The position numbers and the translations under genes are program-made. Positions 33,073 through 45,248 of a stretch of 64,000 nt of DNA are shown here, piece by piece. The number at the start of each line of letters is the position of its first letter. Position 1 is the stretch's first letter. The notes below the pieces were generated by a model. The model had not been told where the DNA came from. It did not search any database and saw only the letters and a program-made list of their open reading frames with translations. Location of the stretch: assembly GCA_020064725.1 (NCBI GenBank), contig JAGTWJ010000001.1, positions 930,001 through 994,000 of the forward strand. Reading direction: 5' to 3'. The stretch is from Drechslerella dactyloides (taxonomy: Eukaryota > Ascomycota > Orbiliomycetes > Orbiliales > Orbiliaceae).

Positions 33073-34990
33073 ATGGATCTTCAAAATATTACAACTACAC
33101 GTACGCTCGAAGGCTTGCCAGTCGAGACCCTACTGCTAATTTTCGACCAGGTAAGCCAGGTTTCGAGCCTCGCGTTGTATTTCGCGCTCCTCGAGTCGAC
33201 ATCGATCATGGTTCGATAATATTAACAACTCCCAGCTTAGTTTTGAAGACCATCTCTCACTCTCGTTGGTCTCCGTGCGCCTACGGACGGTTGTTGAGCC
33301 ATACCATCTCTATCGTCACCCGGTGCTTGCGAGCTGCTCAGAAGGTGCTTTTATGGTGCGAGGCTACCATCCGTTTTATTTTGATGCTGCTCAAACCCTG
33401 GAGCTGTTTCCGCTTGCTATCGAAAACATGCGACCCAACAAGTGCAAGCTGGCACAGGCAGTTAGTTTCGACGAATTCTCCCGTCCCACGAACCTCCAAA
33501 GACTCAGGTAAGATTACATCCCCACAGTAATGAGGATTTGTCTCGCAAGCCAGATCAGCCGTCCTATAGTGGTTCACGAGACAAATGAGGATTTCAGTTC
33601 ACTATTGCGCCGTAGCGAGGCATGGTCTACTAAATCAAGCGATATACTAATATCCAAGTAGTGTCCACGCTTTCGACATCTCTTCAACCGCATACGCAGT
33701 CGATCTGCTTCGAGCGAACCCAGATATCCCAGATCTCACAATCAACTTTAATAAAAACTTCTTTACGCCCGCCGATTCCAAAGTCGTCTTGGGAAACCTG
33801 AGAAAGATCAAGAGACTGACATTTGATATCGCTGCCGATGGTTCGAAACAAGATCCTCCGGAATTGGATGTAAAAGACATCGATTCTATTTGGGAGCTGG
33901 TGGCTTCTAATAGTGCTACCTTGAGATCCCTTTGCTTCAGTATGCACGGTGCTAATGACTACCTCAATAAATCGCCTTGGCCGTATCCTATAGATCTTCA
34001 AGAGATCACGTCCGCGTGTCCACCGTGGTCTATGTGGCGTTTGCAACTACACGAACTAAAATTGCAAGGAGTTCCAAGATTTGCTGAAAATTTTCAACTT
34101 ACCCAATTCTTCAACCCAAAGATTATTAGCACCCTTGGCCTTTTTTGGATACCCCATATCGATACGCAGCTTCTTGAGATTGCAACGCAGCTTACGAGCT
34201 TAAAGTCACTTCAAATTTGCAATTCTATCGCGCCTGAGACTGTGTATCGTCTCTTACCACTGCTCCCAACGTTGGATATTTTTCATCTCACATTTCCTTC
34301 TGATATACCGAACCCCATCACCTACCGCTGGTGCCACTGGCCGCTACACCAACAAGAAAGCATACGGGTATTGTGGATAGATGGAGACTCGCCCTTTGAG
34401 AGTATCGACTTTAAGTTTAGAAGGTGGCGGAATTTAGAGGAGCTTATACTAAATGTTACCATAGAAGACTTGGTAAGGAATTTCAATAGCACAACCCCCT
34501 CACCCCTAAAAAAAGACAAAGTTTTTCTTACTAAAACGTACGGCTAACGCTTCGGCAGTATAACCTTATCCCCCCTCCGAGACTACGGATTCTCCGGAGC
34601 CTTCGATATCAGCCGGAAATGCGTATGAGCCCTTCCACGGTACTCATGCGTCTCGCAAAACATCAAGCCCGGGTCGCTTCTAGATCTACGAAGAGGAATT
34701 ACGAGCCTCAGCTCAAGATTCTCGCGGTCGGCTACATATGGAATTCAGTTAGACAATGGGGTCCAAAGGGGGTGGATGCACCGCATATCGACATGGCTAC
34801 ATATACCCCGAGAGAAGACGCCGGCGTGCGGAGAAAATTCGATATCTCGGTGAAAGAAATCTCCATAGCGAAGTTTATGAGACTATTTCCAAATAGTTGT
34901 ATATTTGGGGAGGGGCGAGGGCCATGGGCTTGGACTGGGAGGCCCTTTACCGCAAGACGAAGCATGGGACAACTTGACGTATTTGTATAA
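33073..34990 (+). CDS. F-box protein with LRR-like C-terminal part
   Basis: Exons 33073-33150, 33236-33507, 33662-34472 and 34559-34990 join in phase to 530 residues. The N-terminus holds an F-box (LEGLPVETLLLIFDQLSFEDHLSLSLVSVRLRTVV, about residues 12-47, shown here only to define it by its Leu-Pro, Ile-Phe and Leu-Val-Ser positions). The remainder shows irregular leucine-rich repeats (for example LRKIKRLTFDI, LHELKLQGVP, LTSLKSLQICN, LEELILNV). F-box proteins recruit targets to SCF ubiquitin ligases through Skp1. The last intron (34473-34558) has a GTAAGG donor, a GCTAAC branch point and a CAG acceptor. Skipping it would give an early stop at 34545. Intron 2 contains the hairpin element at 33529-33594. 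F-box genes of this kind are highly variable in fungi. Confidence 0.75.
33529..33594. mobile_element. Tiny hairpin element with 11-bp target duplication, in an F-box intron
   Basis: AATGAGGATTT at 33529-33539 is repeated exactly at 33584-33594. The 44 bases between start GTCTCGCAAGCC and end GGTTCACGAGAC, which are 9/12 inverted copies. It lies wholly inside the second intron and leaves the splice sites intact. Same architecture and core as the element at 8895-8952. Confidence 0.65.
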
Positions 34991-35739
34991 GTCCTACTCT
35001 TCTAAGACACTTACGCACACCTTTCTCGATCTAGGACCTCAAGTCAATTATATGCTTGGCCGAATCTGACTTTTATTTTATTTTATTTTATTTTATTTTA
35101 TTTTATTTTATTTTATTTTATTTTATTTTATTTTATTTTATTTTATTTTATTTTATTTTATTTTATTTTATTTTTTTATTTTTTCTTGGTCCCGATGACG
35201 CCGGAGTCTGATGTTCGAACCTCGAGTGATTGCATGTATCTGTACATACGTCGTGCACTGGATTCGCATATAACTATATCGGTATTCATATAGAAACATG
35301 TATAGAAGTACGCCGCATGGTCAATTATATACACAGTGATATCATGATATTCCAGTGCTAGCGGCTGGTCTCGAGGCTAAGATCCAGTACGGATTCTTAA
35401 ATCTATCTCAATATACGCATATGCTTTGACAGATATATATATACATCCAGAAGGACAATAGATATAGCACTAAACTGGATTAGATCGCACGAAGTGCAGG
35501 CGTATGCAAAAGAAGTATATATCCCAGACAAAAGTTTGCAAAGAACTATATAATCCCGTCCGCCATGTACGCGACAAAAATATATATCTTGAGATTGGGA
35601 GTCTAGTTTACGAGACAATATTAAGATGAAATATAGAGTCTTTTGTCCAATTTTGGTTTTGCAGGTTATAAAAAACGAAAGAACAAGAGAGTGAAAAAGG
35701 GTTAGAGTTGACCTCATGGAGAATAACAATGCCTACTTA
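34991..35739. other. Intergenic with a long pentanucleotide array
   Basis: Contains the TTTTA array at 35071-35184; no gene seen. Confidence 0.5.
35071..35184. repeat. (TTTTA)n microsatellite, about 22 units
   Basis: Perfect pentanucleotide repeat over roughly 100 bases, degrading to T-rich sequence at the right end. It starts 80 bases after the F-box gene stop. Confidence 0.97.
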
Positions 35740-36825
35740 AATCTTTATGTTAAGATACAAAACGTATGATCGATTACTTGCCTGGCCGGTTTACACAAGT
35801 GCTCAATCAAGTCCTCATGATCATGTTGACCGACGCTGTTCTCCAGCGGCCGCAAAGACAGTATATACAGAAATATCCAGTATTAATGTCAAGACATTGC
35901 GCCCATGGCGCGCATGCTGCCATTGTATAGTTGATAAGCCATTATATAAGCGCTTCATATAGCACGCCGACCCAGCCGTTTGTACCTCATCCTCGAATTG
36001 ATCTACTCATCACCACCTACCTTATAGGCTTACGGTTTTCACCAGTGACAACAAAACAAGGATCGTGACAGATACCCGCTCCCAATCCAAACCCTCATTC
36101 ATTTCTCCTCGTCGCCAATACCACGTTATAACCAACTACCACCACTACACCTATCGCTTCGACCCCCACTCCTCCCATTGCTACTAAACCAACATACAGC
36201 CAAAAACATAAATAATAATATACCGTAGGGAGTTTTGTTGTATTTTTTTCTTGGATCGTCATATACCACGAAGTCCGGCTTGAAGCAGTCTTGAGCGAGG
36301 GTCTTAAGACGCCCCTAAGGCACAATTTTCGTCCTGAAAAGCGCTGAAAAATACTGCTTTTCCCCTATGGTACTAATACTATATTATTTCATTAGTTTTT
36401 AATAAATTCTATATAGTATTATTATATAAATCTAACCTAATGAGCTTAGGCATGCCTACGGCACACACCCCTTCGCCGGTTAAAGTACACCAGTCTGGCT
36501 CGCGAGACAACTTGGGCAATCCACTATTAGCTTCCCACCTAAGTCCTCAAGACCAAGTATTTGCTCTTGGTCCCCCAGGCGCCTTTGACAATGTGCCTAT
36601 TTCCCCTGACGCCGTCGCTTCTCCTCCTCTCGCCGCTGTTAAATAAAAGGCAAGGATATATATAAACCGCCGCAGCCAGGACCACTTTAGGGGTATAACA
36701 ATGTCGGAGCACCACTGGTCCCAGCCATCGTCCCGCCTATTATACCTATAGCCGTCTCCATCGTTGCCCCGCGCCCGCCGTCACCCCGCCTCCCCCAACC
36801 GTCGAGGCGGCATCGGCGCCGTTGA
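35740..36825 (+). repeat. Repeat-borne gene family, copy D (inverted orientation, decayed)
   Basis: Plus-strand copy. Its 5' flank (GACCGACGCTGTTCTCCAGC at about 35828, CACCTACCTTATAGG…, GCGCTTCATATAGCAC) is the reverse complement of the flank of copy B. Exon 2 starts at 36450 after a CTAACCTAATGAGCTTAG intron end, stays open to 36646 (GMPTAHTPSPVK…VFALGPPGAF) and then breaks. The Arg-rich end PQPSRRHRRR lies at 36796-36825. The first-exon ATG appears as ACG near 36309. The hairpin core GGCTCGCGAGACAA lies within the open part. Confidence 0.55.
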
Positions 36826-39397
36826 TATCCTTCTGTTTGGTATATTGCTCCTCCGCCTCAAATAGCCGCGACCATCCGGATAGCTTTTTGCAAACGATAA
36901 TAATTTATTTTTGATAACGATCCTTTGAATGCTCTGTTTACGCCATGAATGTCATGTGTGTAGACGCTGGTAATGTCATATAGATATGAAAATGTTGGAT
37001 TGCGCTGTGTACCGCTTAATTAACTGCGTTGATCTGATTTATGTATACTCTTCTTAAATATTCTATCGGATGTGTCTGAATGTTTGGTGAACTTGTCCTT
37101 AAGGCTTTACGGTACTAGGAGTACTAGCTATAGTGTATGAGTATTTTATTTCCCGTATCGATATCGCATCGACCTGGATATGACGATTTGTTGGAGCTTG
37201 CGGATGAGTTGATTAACCGTCATGCCCATGCCTGTCCGAGACACAATCAACGCCTGCCTTAGTACTCGCCAGTCGGGACCACCGCCACCGACCAGTTGCT
37301 GCTGTCGAGCGTTATATATATCTTCCGGCGGTGGAACAATTTGATTATCACGCCAGCTTGTTATAAATGTATTTCTATCACTTGGATTCGAATCGCGATT
37401 CAAACTTTTCAATTCGACCGACTCTCCTTCTTTATTCTAGATTATCACGATCGATGAGGCGCGCATTATCTCGCCTCCGTCTACAACGTACACCTGCACT
37501 ACAATCCGTTTTCTTCTTGATATTATAGCTTGACCGGTTGCGAACGAAAGTAGAATACCACCTGTTAAGTATGTATTGATATATGAAATATTCCTCACGG
37601 TAATTTTCCAGATCAAAGCCGAACCCGGCCGTACGTGCCAAAAAATTCGTCAACGCCCCTGAGCAGGATATAGGACGCGGTAGTATGTACGATTCAAAGA
37701 GGATTTCACTACCCATGCGACTGAATATGACGTGCGAAAAATGTACTAAGTACAACTCGAGGGTCTAGCCGAGCCATCGAATGCTGGCGTTCGCGCTCTC
37801 AGACTGTGAGTTTTCAGGGTATGTCACGTAACGTGATATGCGAATTGGAGACTTTGGTGGCGAAGCGCTACGTTCCACGACCGCTTCCGCTCCTATACAT
37901 GTACGTTCGATCCCGCGGATTAATGCTTGAGATGTATGCATATCTAGCGATCGAGGGGTCGATAAAATACCTTCTTTTTATCGAGTCGAGGGTGTGGTAT
38001 ATACTTATTTATATATATCCATCTATCTGCACGCGAATCGATGACTTTCCGAGTTTTTTTTAAACCTGGGTTGATTAAGGCTGATTGCTGTTGCGACAAA
38101 GAACCCTTGTCTCGTTCGACGACCGGCCGGTCCATTGGTCGGCGAAGCCAAGCCGGCCCCGCCGAGGTACGCGGATTGCAAGGTATCCTGGACCGGCACC
38201 CTAGGACTTCATACTTACTTTTTGTCGTTGCTTCCTCCAGGGTCTCAAATCGTCCACTCGCTTATGGCTGATGTATACCACCAGTTGCAAAGCATGATCG
38301 CCAAAAAGAGGATCTTACGTTATTACCACCACCAATCAGGAGTTAATCTACATAGTACACATGTGCGGGGTATAACAGTTGTTTAATATACTGCTACGAG
38401 TGGACTTTTGTGCAAAGCGGCACAGCGCCAAGCTGGCGTGCATGTTGAAATGAGCACACTTGCCCGCAGCGTATTCGTGGCCACCCACGTTTCAGCGCGG
38501 TGGAGCCTCTCACCTTGCGCACCTTGCGCACCGGTCTCCGAACACTGCCGCAGCGTGGGTGTGATGATTTATCGTGTGATGCACATACACGGACTATACT
38601 CGATGCGACCGAACTGACAGCTTTGACAGTGTCGATAAACTTTTCACGTACGTTGATTAGCGAGAGCTGCATTCGATCGCGATCGCGAAACTCGAAGTTT
38701 AAATATTATGCCACCGACCCGAGACTGCGGGACGAGAGTCCGATAATATAATATACAAAAAGTCAATCGAGTACCTATATATTTAGACGGAATATATATA
38801 ACCCGCTCATCGTCCCGCTCGTATTGGTGAGAATGTGCATGAGGACGAAGGCTGGCCACGAAAGTGAGCCATGTTGCAGTTTGTTCATTGGGCTAGCCAG
38901 ATGCTGGCGCGTGTCGTCCACGGGAAACAGGCCGTACATCGGCTCCCTGTTGTATATGAGTATAGAATATCACTGGGCTCGCAATGTCATTCAGGAGGAC
39001 GAAATTTGAAGGGCGATACGGACGCTATGATACATCGCAACAAACAAATTCACAAGTTACATTCCATACACACTATCCCTCCCTCCCTTCCCCCCTCAAG
39101 CCTCTCCTGCCGGCCATGCCGTTCGTTATATATAAGTAATTAATTATTATTATCCTCCTATAAAAGCTAGCATGCATGCAATGCAAACAAAAAATGACAC
39201 GTCGCAACACCCATAATACAGTCAAAACCCTCCAGCAAAACATCTCCAGCAATCAGAACAATGATCCCAAGGCCCGCACGATAGATAGAGATAGATGTAC
39301 ATATACGCCTGATGGATACCGCACCATCGCAGTGCAGGTATCCGTACGGTTGGCTACGCGCATACGCTAACCCTGACCGGTCGATCGATCGATCGGA
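36826..39397. other. Gene-poor block
   Basis: No gene with a recognisable signature. A minus-strand frame at 37340-37142 (NQIVPPPEDIYNARQQQLVG…) looks coding-like but matches nothing I know. It could be a fragment of a decayed gene. Confidence 0.35.
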
Positions 39398-39607
39398 TCA
39401 GTGAGTCGGGTACGTCATGTTCTGTTGAGGGGTATACCCGCCCAAATGCGGGAGAATGAGCAGCGACTTGCGCGTCTCCGTCTCGCGTTCCTCTTGGATG
39501 AGCGTACAGCACTATTTACAATACACCCAATCAGCATCACCTCAACACCCACTTACAACATACTAAGTAGCATCATAGTATACGGGGGGCACGTATACGT
39601 ATACGTC

Positions 39608-39647
<40 letters not shown>

Positions 39648-40152
39648 TAGAGGGAGAGGGAGGGAGGGAGAGGGTGATTTACGTACCGAGCAGAAGAAAT
39701 GGCGAGCGCAGTCGTTGCGACCCGTGCCCTCAAGGTTATACTGATGACGAATCTCACCACGCTGCATCGTGCCCATGATCCACTGCATGCAGCAGGCGCT
39801 GAGGCCGCAGAAACTCCAGCAGTGGCTGTTGCAGTCTTTGTGGTCGTTCATGTTTGTGTGGCGGAGGCGCCATTGGATTCTGCCGTACATTATACACGGG
39901 CACCAGGAGCCCAGGCAGCCTGTATGTACATACTCATTCGCATGGTCAGCGGTCGTTCGATAGTGTATGTGTTATGTATGGACGCATTGGTAGAGTTGAG
40001 TGTGTTAGGGTGAGGATGGGGAAGGTTGGTGGGGGGTACGCACACTTTCCCATGTCGTCGAAGCAGTCGAAGATGTCATATTGCCACTTTTGCGGCGGGA
40101 GGATGTGGTGCGAGTTGCCGGTGCCGGCATGCTCGGTAGCTTTCTTCGACAT
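39398..40152 (-). CDS. PLAC8-family cysteine-rich protein (DUF614)
   Basis: Minus-strand exons 40152-40044, 39919-39687 and 39511-39398 join to 151 residues. The PLAC8 pattern is complete: WQYDIFDCFDDMGKCCLGSWCPCIMYGR at the start (W, then CF, CC, and CPC), and DCNSHCWSFCGLSACCMQWIM in the middle. QRGEIRHQYNLEG and the FFCSCCTLIQEERE end follow. PLAC8 proteins are small membrane-associated proteins; plant members affect cadmium tolerance and organ size. Fungal roles are little known. Introns are 124 and 175 bp. The second contains a TA/GA microsatellite. An in-frame N-terminal extension upstream of 40152 without ATG means a further 5' exon is possible. Confidence 0.82.
39606..39672. repeat. 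(TA)n(GA)n microsatellite within a PLAC8 intron
   Basis: TA repeats pass directly into GA and GGGA repeats. Located in the second intron of the minus-strand PLAC8 gene. Confidence 0.95.
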
Positions 40153-41839
40153 GTTGGCAGTTGATTGCGGCGTCGGCTGCTGCGGGGAAAAGTCGGATTG
40201 TGGGCGGACGAACGGCGCTGAGGCAATCGAATCGACTCCGTTAATTGGAATTGCAGGACTAACAGGTACTCCGAATAGACAGTTTACGAGAATTTAAACG
40301 GAGACAGCTAAAGCTAGTATGGCCGGTGAGCGGAACACAGCGGGTGGATGAGCGGGCGATACTGAGTTTATATACTTTGGTATATTATGAGAGTTCCCGC
40401 AGTGGAAAAACGGTAACCTCAGGGAGAGGCTGAATGAATTTCGAAAAGGGCGCGGAGACACATACATGCGGCACGCAGGCAAGCAGGGAAATTTCACATC
40501 ACACATCCAATCCACGATAGAGACCAGTCAGTCAAGCGTATTCCTTGGCTGGGTCTTCCTCCCCTGTCGTTGTTCTGTCCTGCAGCGCAGGATCTGGCGA
40601 GAAGTATAAGATTGTCTGTTATTATATAAGTAAGTCGAGTTGCATGCACCTCACATATGCGAGTGCAGAAACCTCGCGCGAGTTCCCTCTCGGTCGACCC
40701 CGCGCTTTCGGTGGGTTCCCAAATTACCGGCAGAAAGTTGGCCGGGGCCAGCCTTCCTTCATCTTGGTACTTGTAATTTCGTCGATAGCTGTCCATCGAT
40801 CCTGCAGTGGATCCTGCTCTTCACAATGTCACGACGTATGTCGATGTATGTATGTGTGTGCATGCAGTGCTGTGCGTTAACAGCTCAGACTGCAGCAGCC
40901 ATGCTCGCCGTTACGTTTGGGCGCTGGAGCACAAGCACGCGCAGTATCCTACATATGGGTCCTTAGGGCCCTTTCCTTGATGTGCGTGCATGCATGGTGT
41001 CTTCGAGCTGGCTTCTCCACTCTCGGCAAACCAGCATGCATGATTGTCTGGCATCCCAGCAGTCGAAGCGAGGCCGTTGGTACTATACCGAATAGGGCGC
41101 TGCGCGAGTGCCGGCCATCCTAGGTATTTCCGCGCAGCTGATCAAAACGATTAAGTCCGAGACGAACGCGAATAATTGGAAAAAGTTGTAAACCTCCGTC
41201 CCCCGGATCGATATTTTGAACATGTACACCTCGCATTGGCATTGCAGACTCGACCAGTATACTTGTACAGTGACGGCAGCTACAGAGGCTTCTGGCCCGC
41301 GAGACAAATACTACAGAGCAATGGAGAGGGTCTGCTCTTCATTCTCGTGTCTCTCATTTCGGCATGGTGAAAATGCATTATCCCAGCTCGGACCCCTCCT
41401 CCAACCCTTGTAACCCGATAATCTCGCCCACGAGCTGCTCGTCCTATCCAACACTGGATACTTGCACACTTGGTACAACGCTGCAGCCTGTCGGTCGCCA
41501 GATCCGGTAATTTATTACATGACGCTCTCCGAAGCCGCGATTGGTCGGTTCAGCTATACCCACGTGACATATCGCGTGCGGTTTCTCTTTTCGTCTGTTG
41601 GTTCTCTTCCTTAGCTAACGGGTGCGCCCCGCTCCGCACTTTCTTTTCCACTTTGTAGCGCCTCGACTTTTCGTGCCATGCGAAGTATTGCTTGAGTGCT
41701 GACTTACTACATATAGCTGGTGGTACGGTGCGGCGGAAGTCGCTCAACGCATGGACGCCAGGACTCGGAAAAATGCAACACTACATTTCGAGGCAGCACA
41801 GGTACATACGTACGTACTCCGTTCCGATGCTTTATCATC
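40153..41839. other. Intergenic, no gene recognised
   Basis: Includes the promoter side of the PLAC8 gene. Another hairpin-core copy (GGCCCGCGAGACAAATA) lies at about 41294. No supported frame. Confidence 0.4.
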
Positions 41840-42339
41840 CGTATGATCTTATTGGTATTTACATGATTTGAGGCGCGAATAGAGCATTGTTCGGACCGTG
41901 ATTAAAAATGTTTTATTTTGTTCTTTTTAAAAAAAGAAAACAAAGAAAACAAAGGATTATAATGGCGGTGGCGTGCCCGTGAGGAAAAACGGAAGAGTCG
42001 GAGGAAGAAGAAGACGACGACGACGACGACGATGATGATGATGAAAAAGTATAAGAAGAAGGGAAAAAGAAATTAATGGCGGCGGCGGCTGCGGTCGGGC
42101 CCTGCCATGCCCACGAAGGCACCGGACCCGTCACGGTTCGGGCGCAGACGTCCCGTCCAAACATTGGCGGGAGGTGGGTTCGCAGCACGACAAAAGGCCG
42201 GGAGGTGCGGGACTTGAGCGGCGGTAGCGGCGGGGCGTCTAAGTCAATTCGGTTAGACAAATGCAACAATACCATACAGAGCCCAATAAATACTCAGCAA
42301 GATGGCATGGTATTGCATTACTTACATCTCGGCGGCATG
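41840..42339 (-). repeat. Repeat-borne gene family, copy E (decayed)
   Basis: First exon ATGCCGCCGAGAT at 42338-42326. The intron GTAAGTAATGCAATACCATG…CTAACC…TTAG lacks the hairpin-core insertion. Exon 2 runs from 42238 to the stop at 42073-42075. The end NVWTGRLRPNRDGSGAFVGM and then DRSRRRH matches copy C but is out of frame with the start. A (GAC)n(GAT)n tract lies downstream at 42013-42043. Confidence 0.6.
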
Positions 42340-42720
42340 ACTGTGGGTCAAGTTTGGTGATTGGGGGTTGACGATTGATGAAGTTTTTGCATAAGGCGGG
42401 ATTTAGTGCGCTGTCAGAGGCACCTGGGACCTCCGCGAAGGGTGGAGGCTCCTGGGCATCTGCCTCAGGGCATTACCCGCCGTGTGTGAGGAGGGTGCCA
42501 AGGGTAAGATCATGCCGAGGCATCGTGTCGTCGGGCCCCGCATCTGGCTAAGACAATTAGATTAGACACATGCAACGATGCCATACAGAACCGAATAAAT
42601 ACTGAAGATGGCATGGTATTGCATTACTTACTTTTTGGTTGCATTGTTGTGGGTTGTGGTGGTGAGAGGTAGATGCTGGTGATGGAGTCTCTGATGAGGC
42701 TTTGGGACAAGGGTGAGGGC
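42340..42720 (-). repeat. Repeat-borne gene family, copy F (decayed)
   Basis: First exon ATGCAACCAAAAA (again 13 nt) at 42644-42632, conserved intron, exon 2 from 42547. The translation GPDDTMPRHDLTLGTLLTHGG, a stop, then EPPPFAEVPGAS parallels copy C (GPEDSM…LGAPV…GG…HPPPLSNVPGAS). No Arg tail was found. Confidence 0.55.
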
Positions 42721-43639
42721 CGCCAATAAACCCGGCGTGGGATTGAAGCCGACTTTGTAAAGATGGTATGGAATGGGTGGGACAAGATATGGTTGCTCTT
42801 GCCCGGTTCTGCCAGCGTGTGCCAGGATCGGTCGTAGCAGAGTCGGAGAGGAGAGAGGTGAGAATGAATGCGAGGGAGGGAGGAAATGGCAGTGGGAAGA
42901 GGGGGGAGGGGCCTATTTATATGATTTCTGGGCGGGTGCTGGAATACGCTGGAATTTGCGGATGTCTGATGTGCATGGAAATTCAGTCATAATTGCAGCT
43001 CCGGCGGCATTTTTGGGAAACGGCGCTGGAGTGCCCTCCAAATGGCTGCAGCTCTCAATCCAAGACAGGCCAGAGGGCACCCCCTTCCTCTCACACATTC
43101 CACTCGATTTGAGGGGCGGTCTCTTTGTAGATGCGTTTTTGTGCATTCGACAACACAGGCCTGGTTGCAATATTGTCGCATTATTGTCCACGTCTGCTGG
43201 ACTTGCATGCCTGGTCCAGAAGCCAGACGGGTGTGAGTTCACGGAGAAACGTGCAGGCTTCCGTTTCGTGAGCGAAGCTCCAACATAATTTCTTCTGGTT
43301 GGCCAGCACCCGTCTCTTACTCTCTGCCAGTCTTACAGAGCCCAAAAACCCAACGTTGCTGCACACATTCTTCCTCTCGACTTGGGTGCACGTGTGGCTG
43401 CGCTGCAGCACTCAACCCGCCTCACTGCGCTGTATTCGTTTGCAGGCAACCCAGCCGCGATGCGATGAGGTATCTTGCGGTTGGGGCTTTCATATATATA
43501 TACCTACACCCACCACCCACCCGTATAAAGGCTCAACTGAAATTCGAAAGATGTACGTCTGTATTTACGCTTGCGCTTGTGTCCATGTCTGTGCCCATAC
43601 CTGTGTTCAAGCCTGTACAGTACCTGCGCCTGCGCCTGC

Positions 43640-43686
43640 GTCTAAGTCTAAGTCTAAGTCTAAGTCTAAGTCTAAGTCTAAGTCTA
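43640..43686. repeat. (GTCTAA)n hexanucleotide array
   Basis: Nearly eight perfect units. It differs from the fungal telomere repeat TTAGGG, so it is read as a simple microsatellite. Confidence 0.95.
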
Positions 43687-45226
43687 CTCGTATTACTACA
43701 CCTACCACCACTCGACAGCTGAACATCAATTAACATTCCAGAAGTCTCTGAAACGGAAATAACATTTTTGGTACATGTAGTGCCCGCCGCAAGTCATTCT
43801 TTCGCCCAGTGCTCTCCCGCACCCAGCAGCCAAGCTCGACCGCGCGATACCAACTCGCCTCTTAAATTCTTTCCAGCGACGAAGGCGACATTGATCACTT
43901 TAATCTCATAGCCATATCAGTCCCTCCTCGCCTTCTCCACCAATCTTGTAGGGCAGGCTAGGAATAAGTCACGCCGCAGCTAGACACGATGCTAAACAGC
44001 GTGCGCGTGCATCTACGCCCCAAACCTCCCTTAGCGACTAAGCTAAAAGGCCAGGTGACCAATTCTACTGATCGGTTAACAGCTGCACTATATACGTAGG
44101 GCGCCTGGAAGCGCCTAGAAGCGTGTCGCAGGCACCTGTCAACGTTGCCTGACAGAATCCAAGCGTATCCCCAAGCGCCTCTCCATCCATCTGTCAAATC
44201 GCAGCACCGAAAGCGCTTAAGCACCAGGAAGGTAGTTCCGTATCTAAAATCTCCTCTCCATGCACTAGGTATTACAAGTGGATCTCCCGCTGGCCCCGCG
44301 CGCCCTCCTGAGACTAGACTCCGAAGGCGTCCCGAAAGACGTCAACTCGAAGAACCGCCACCAAGAACGCCCAATACCCCGCCGAGGGTTGCGCTGTACT
44401 CCTCCCAGGAGCTAGTATTAACTACTTACTGCGGCGGAAGAGACCTGTTTTTGAATGCGATCTGAATACTAGGCTCTAACAAAGAATTGGTTGTGCTACT
44501 GTATTACTATATTCTTATCAACAAAAAAACGTCCTCTAGGCATTAATACCGCAGTAATGCTGCTTTTTCAACCAAAGATATTCCGACACGGTAAGTATAT
44601 AAAGACGTTTATTCTCTAAGCGCCTCTGCATCTATCCGGCAGCTGGGTATTGCCTACCGTAGTCGGAATTCATGTCTTCTGGGACGCCTATAATCCAGCA
44701 TGCATGCGGACTAAACGTGGTCCATAGTTCAAGTAACGCAGCTTACCAACGTCTTTAAGGCGAAATTTCGAGTCGGATCTTCCGGGCGTAAAGAGTGTTG
44801 AAAACATACATTCCCCATAAGGCAAGTATATGATCTTGCCCCCTAATGTTCAAGTAGGTTTGACAGAATCACTCCTTGTACTCTGGCAAACCAAACACGG
44901 GCGTTCCGATAGTCGTAGACCTGTATCATCGACATAATAGTAGAGGTGCTCTTGTCTTGTGGGATAATGCTCTCCATTAAGTACCTAAGTAGTTAGCTAC
45001 CATGTGGAAGGGCTTCCTATACAGGATGTTCGCCTATGCAGAACTATCCTACATAGAGAGCCGGTCTACATGGTAAGACGAGCTGCACAGACGACCAGAC
45101 TATATGGAATTCGAAACCATACAGACAGACACCGCCACAGAGGAATACTACATGTATTACCTTTCTCTCAGAGTCAAGCCACTCTGTATGACTCATGGTC
45201 ACGGGAGTGACCGCGAATCGCACCGC

Positions 45227-45248
45227 TCGCTGATCGCGCGATCAGCGA
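45227..45248. repeat. 22-bp perfect palindrome
   Basis: The core CGCTGATCGCGCGATCAGCG (45228-45247) is its own reverse complement, and one more pair extends it. Outer GTGACCGCG…CGCGATCAC sequences pair imperfectly, so a larger cruciform is possible. Confidence 0.9.

Noticed and set aside
42773..43288. Plus-strand frame of 171 codons
   Set aside because: No motif, composition follows the DNA, and overlapping frames on both strands are equally open.
43640..43686. Telomere-like repeat
   Set aside because: The unit GTCTAA is not TTAGGG or a known fungal variant; treated as a microsatellite.
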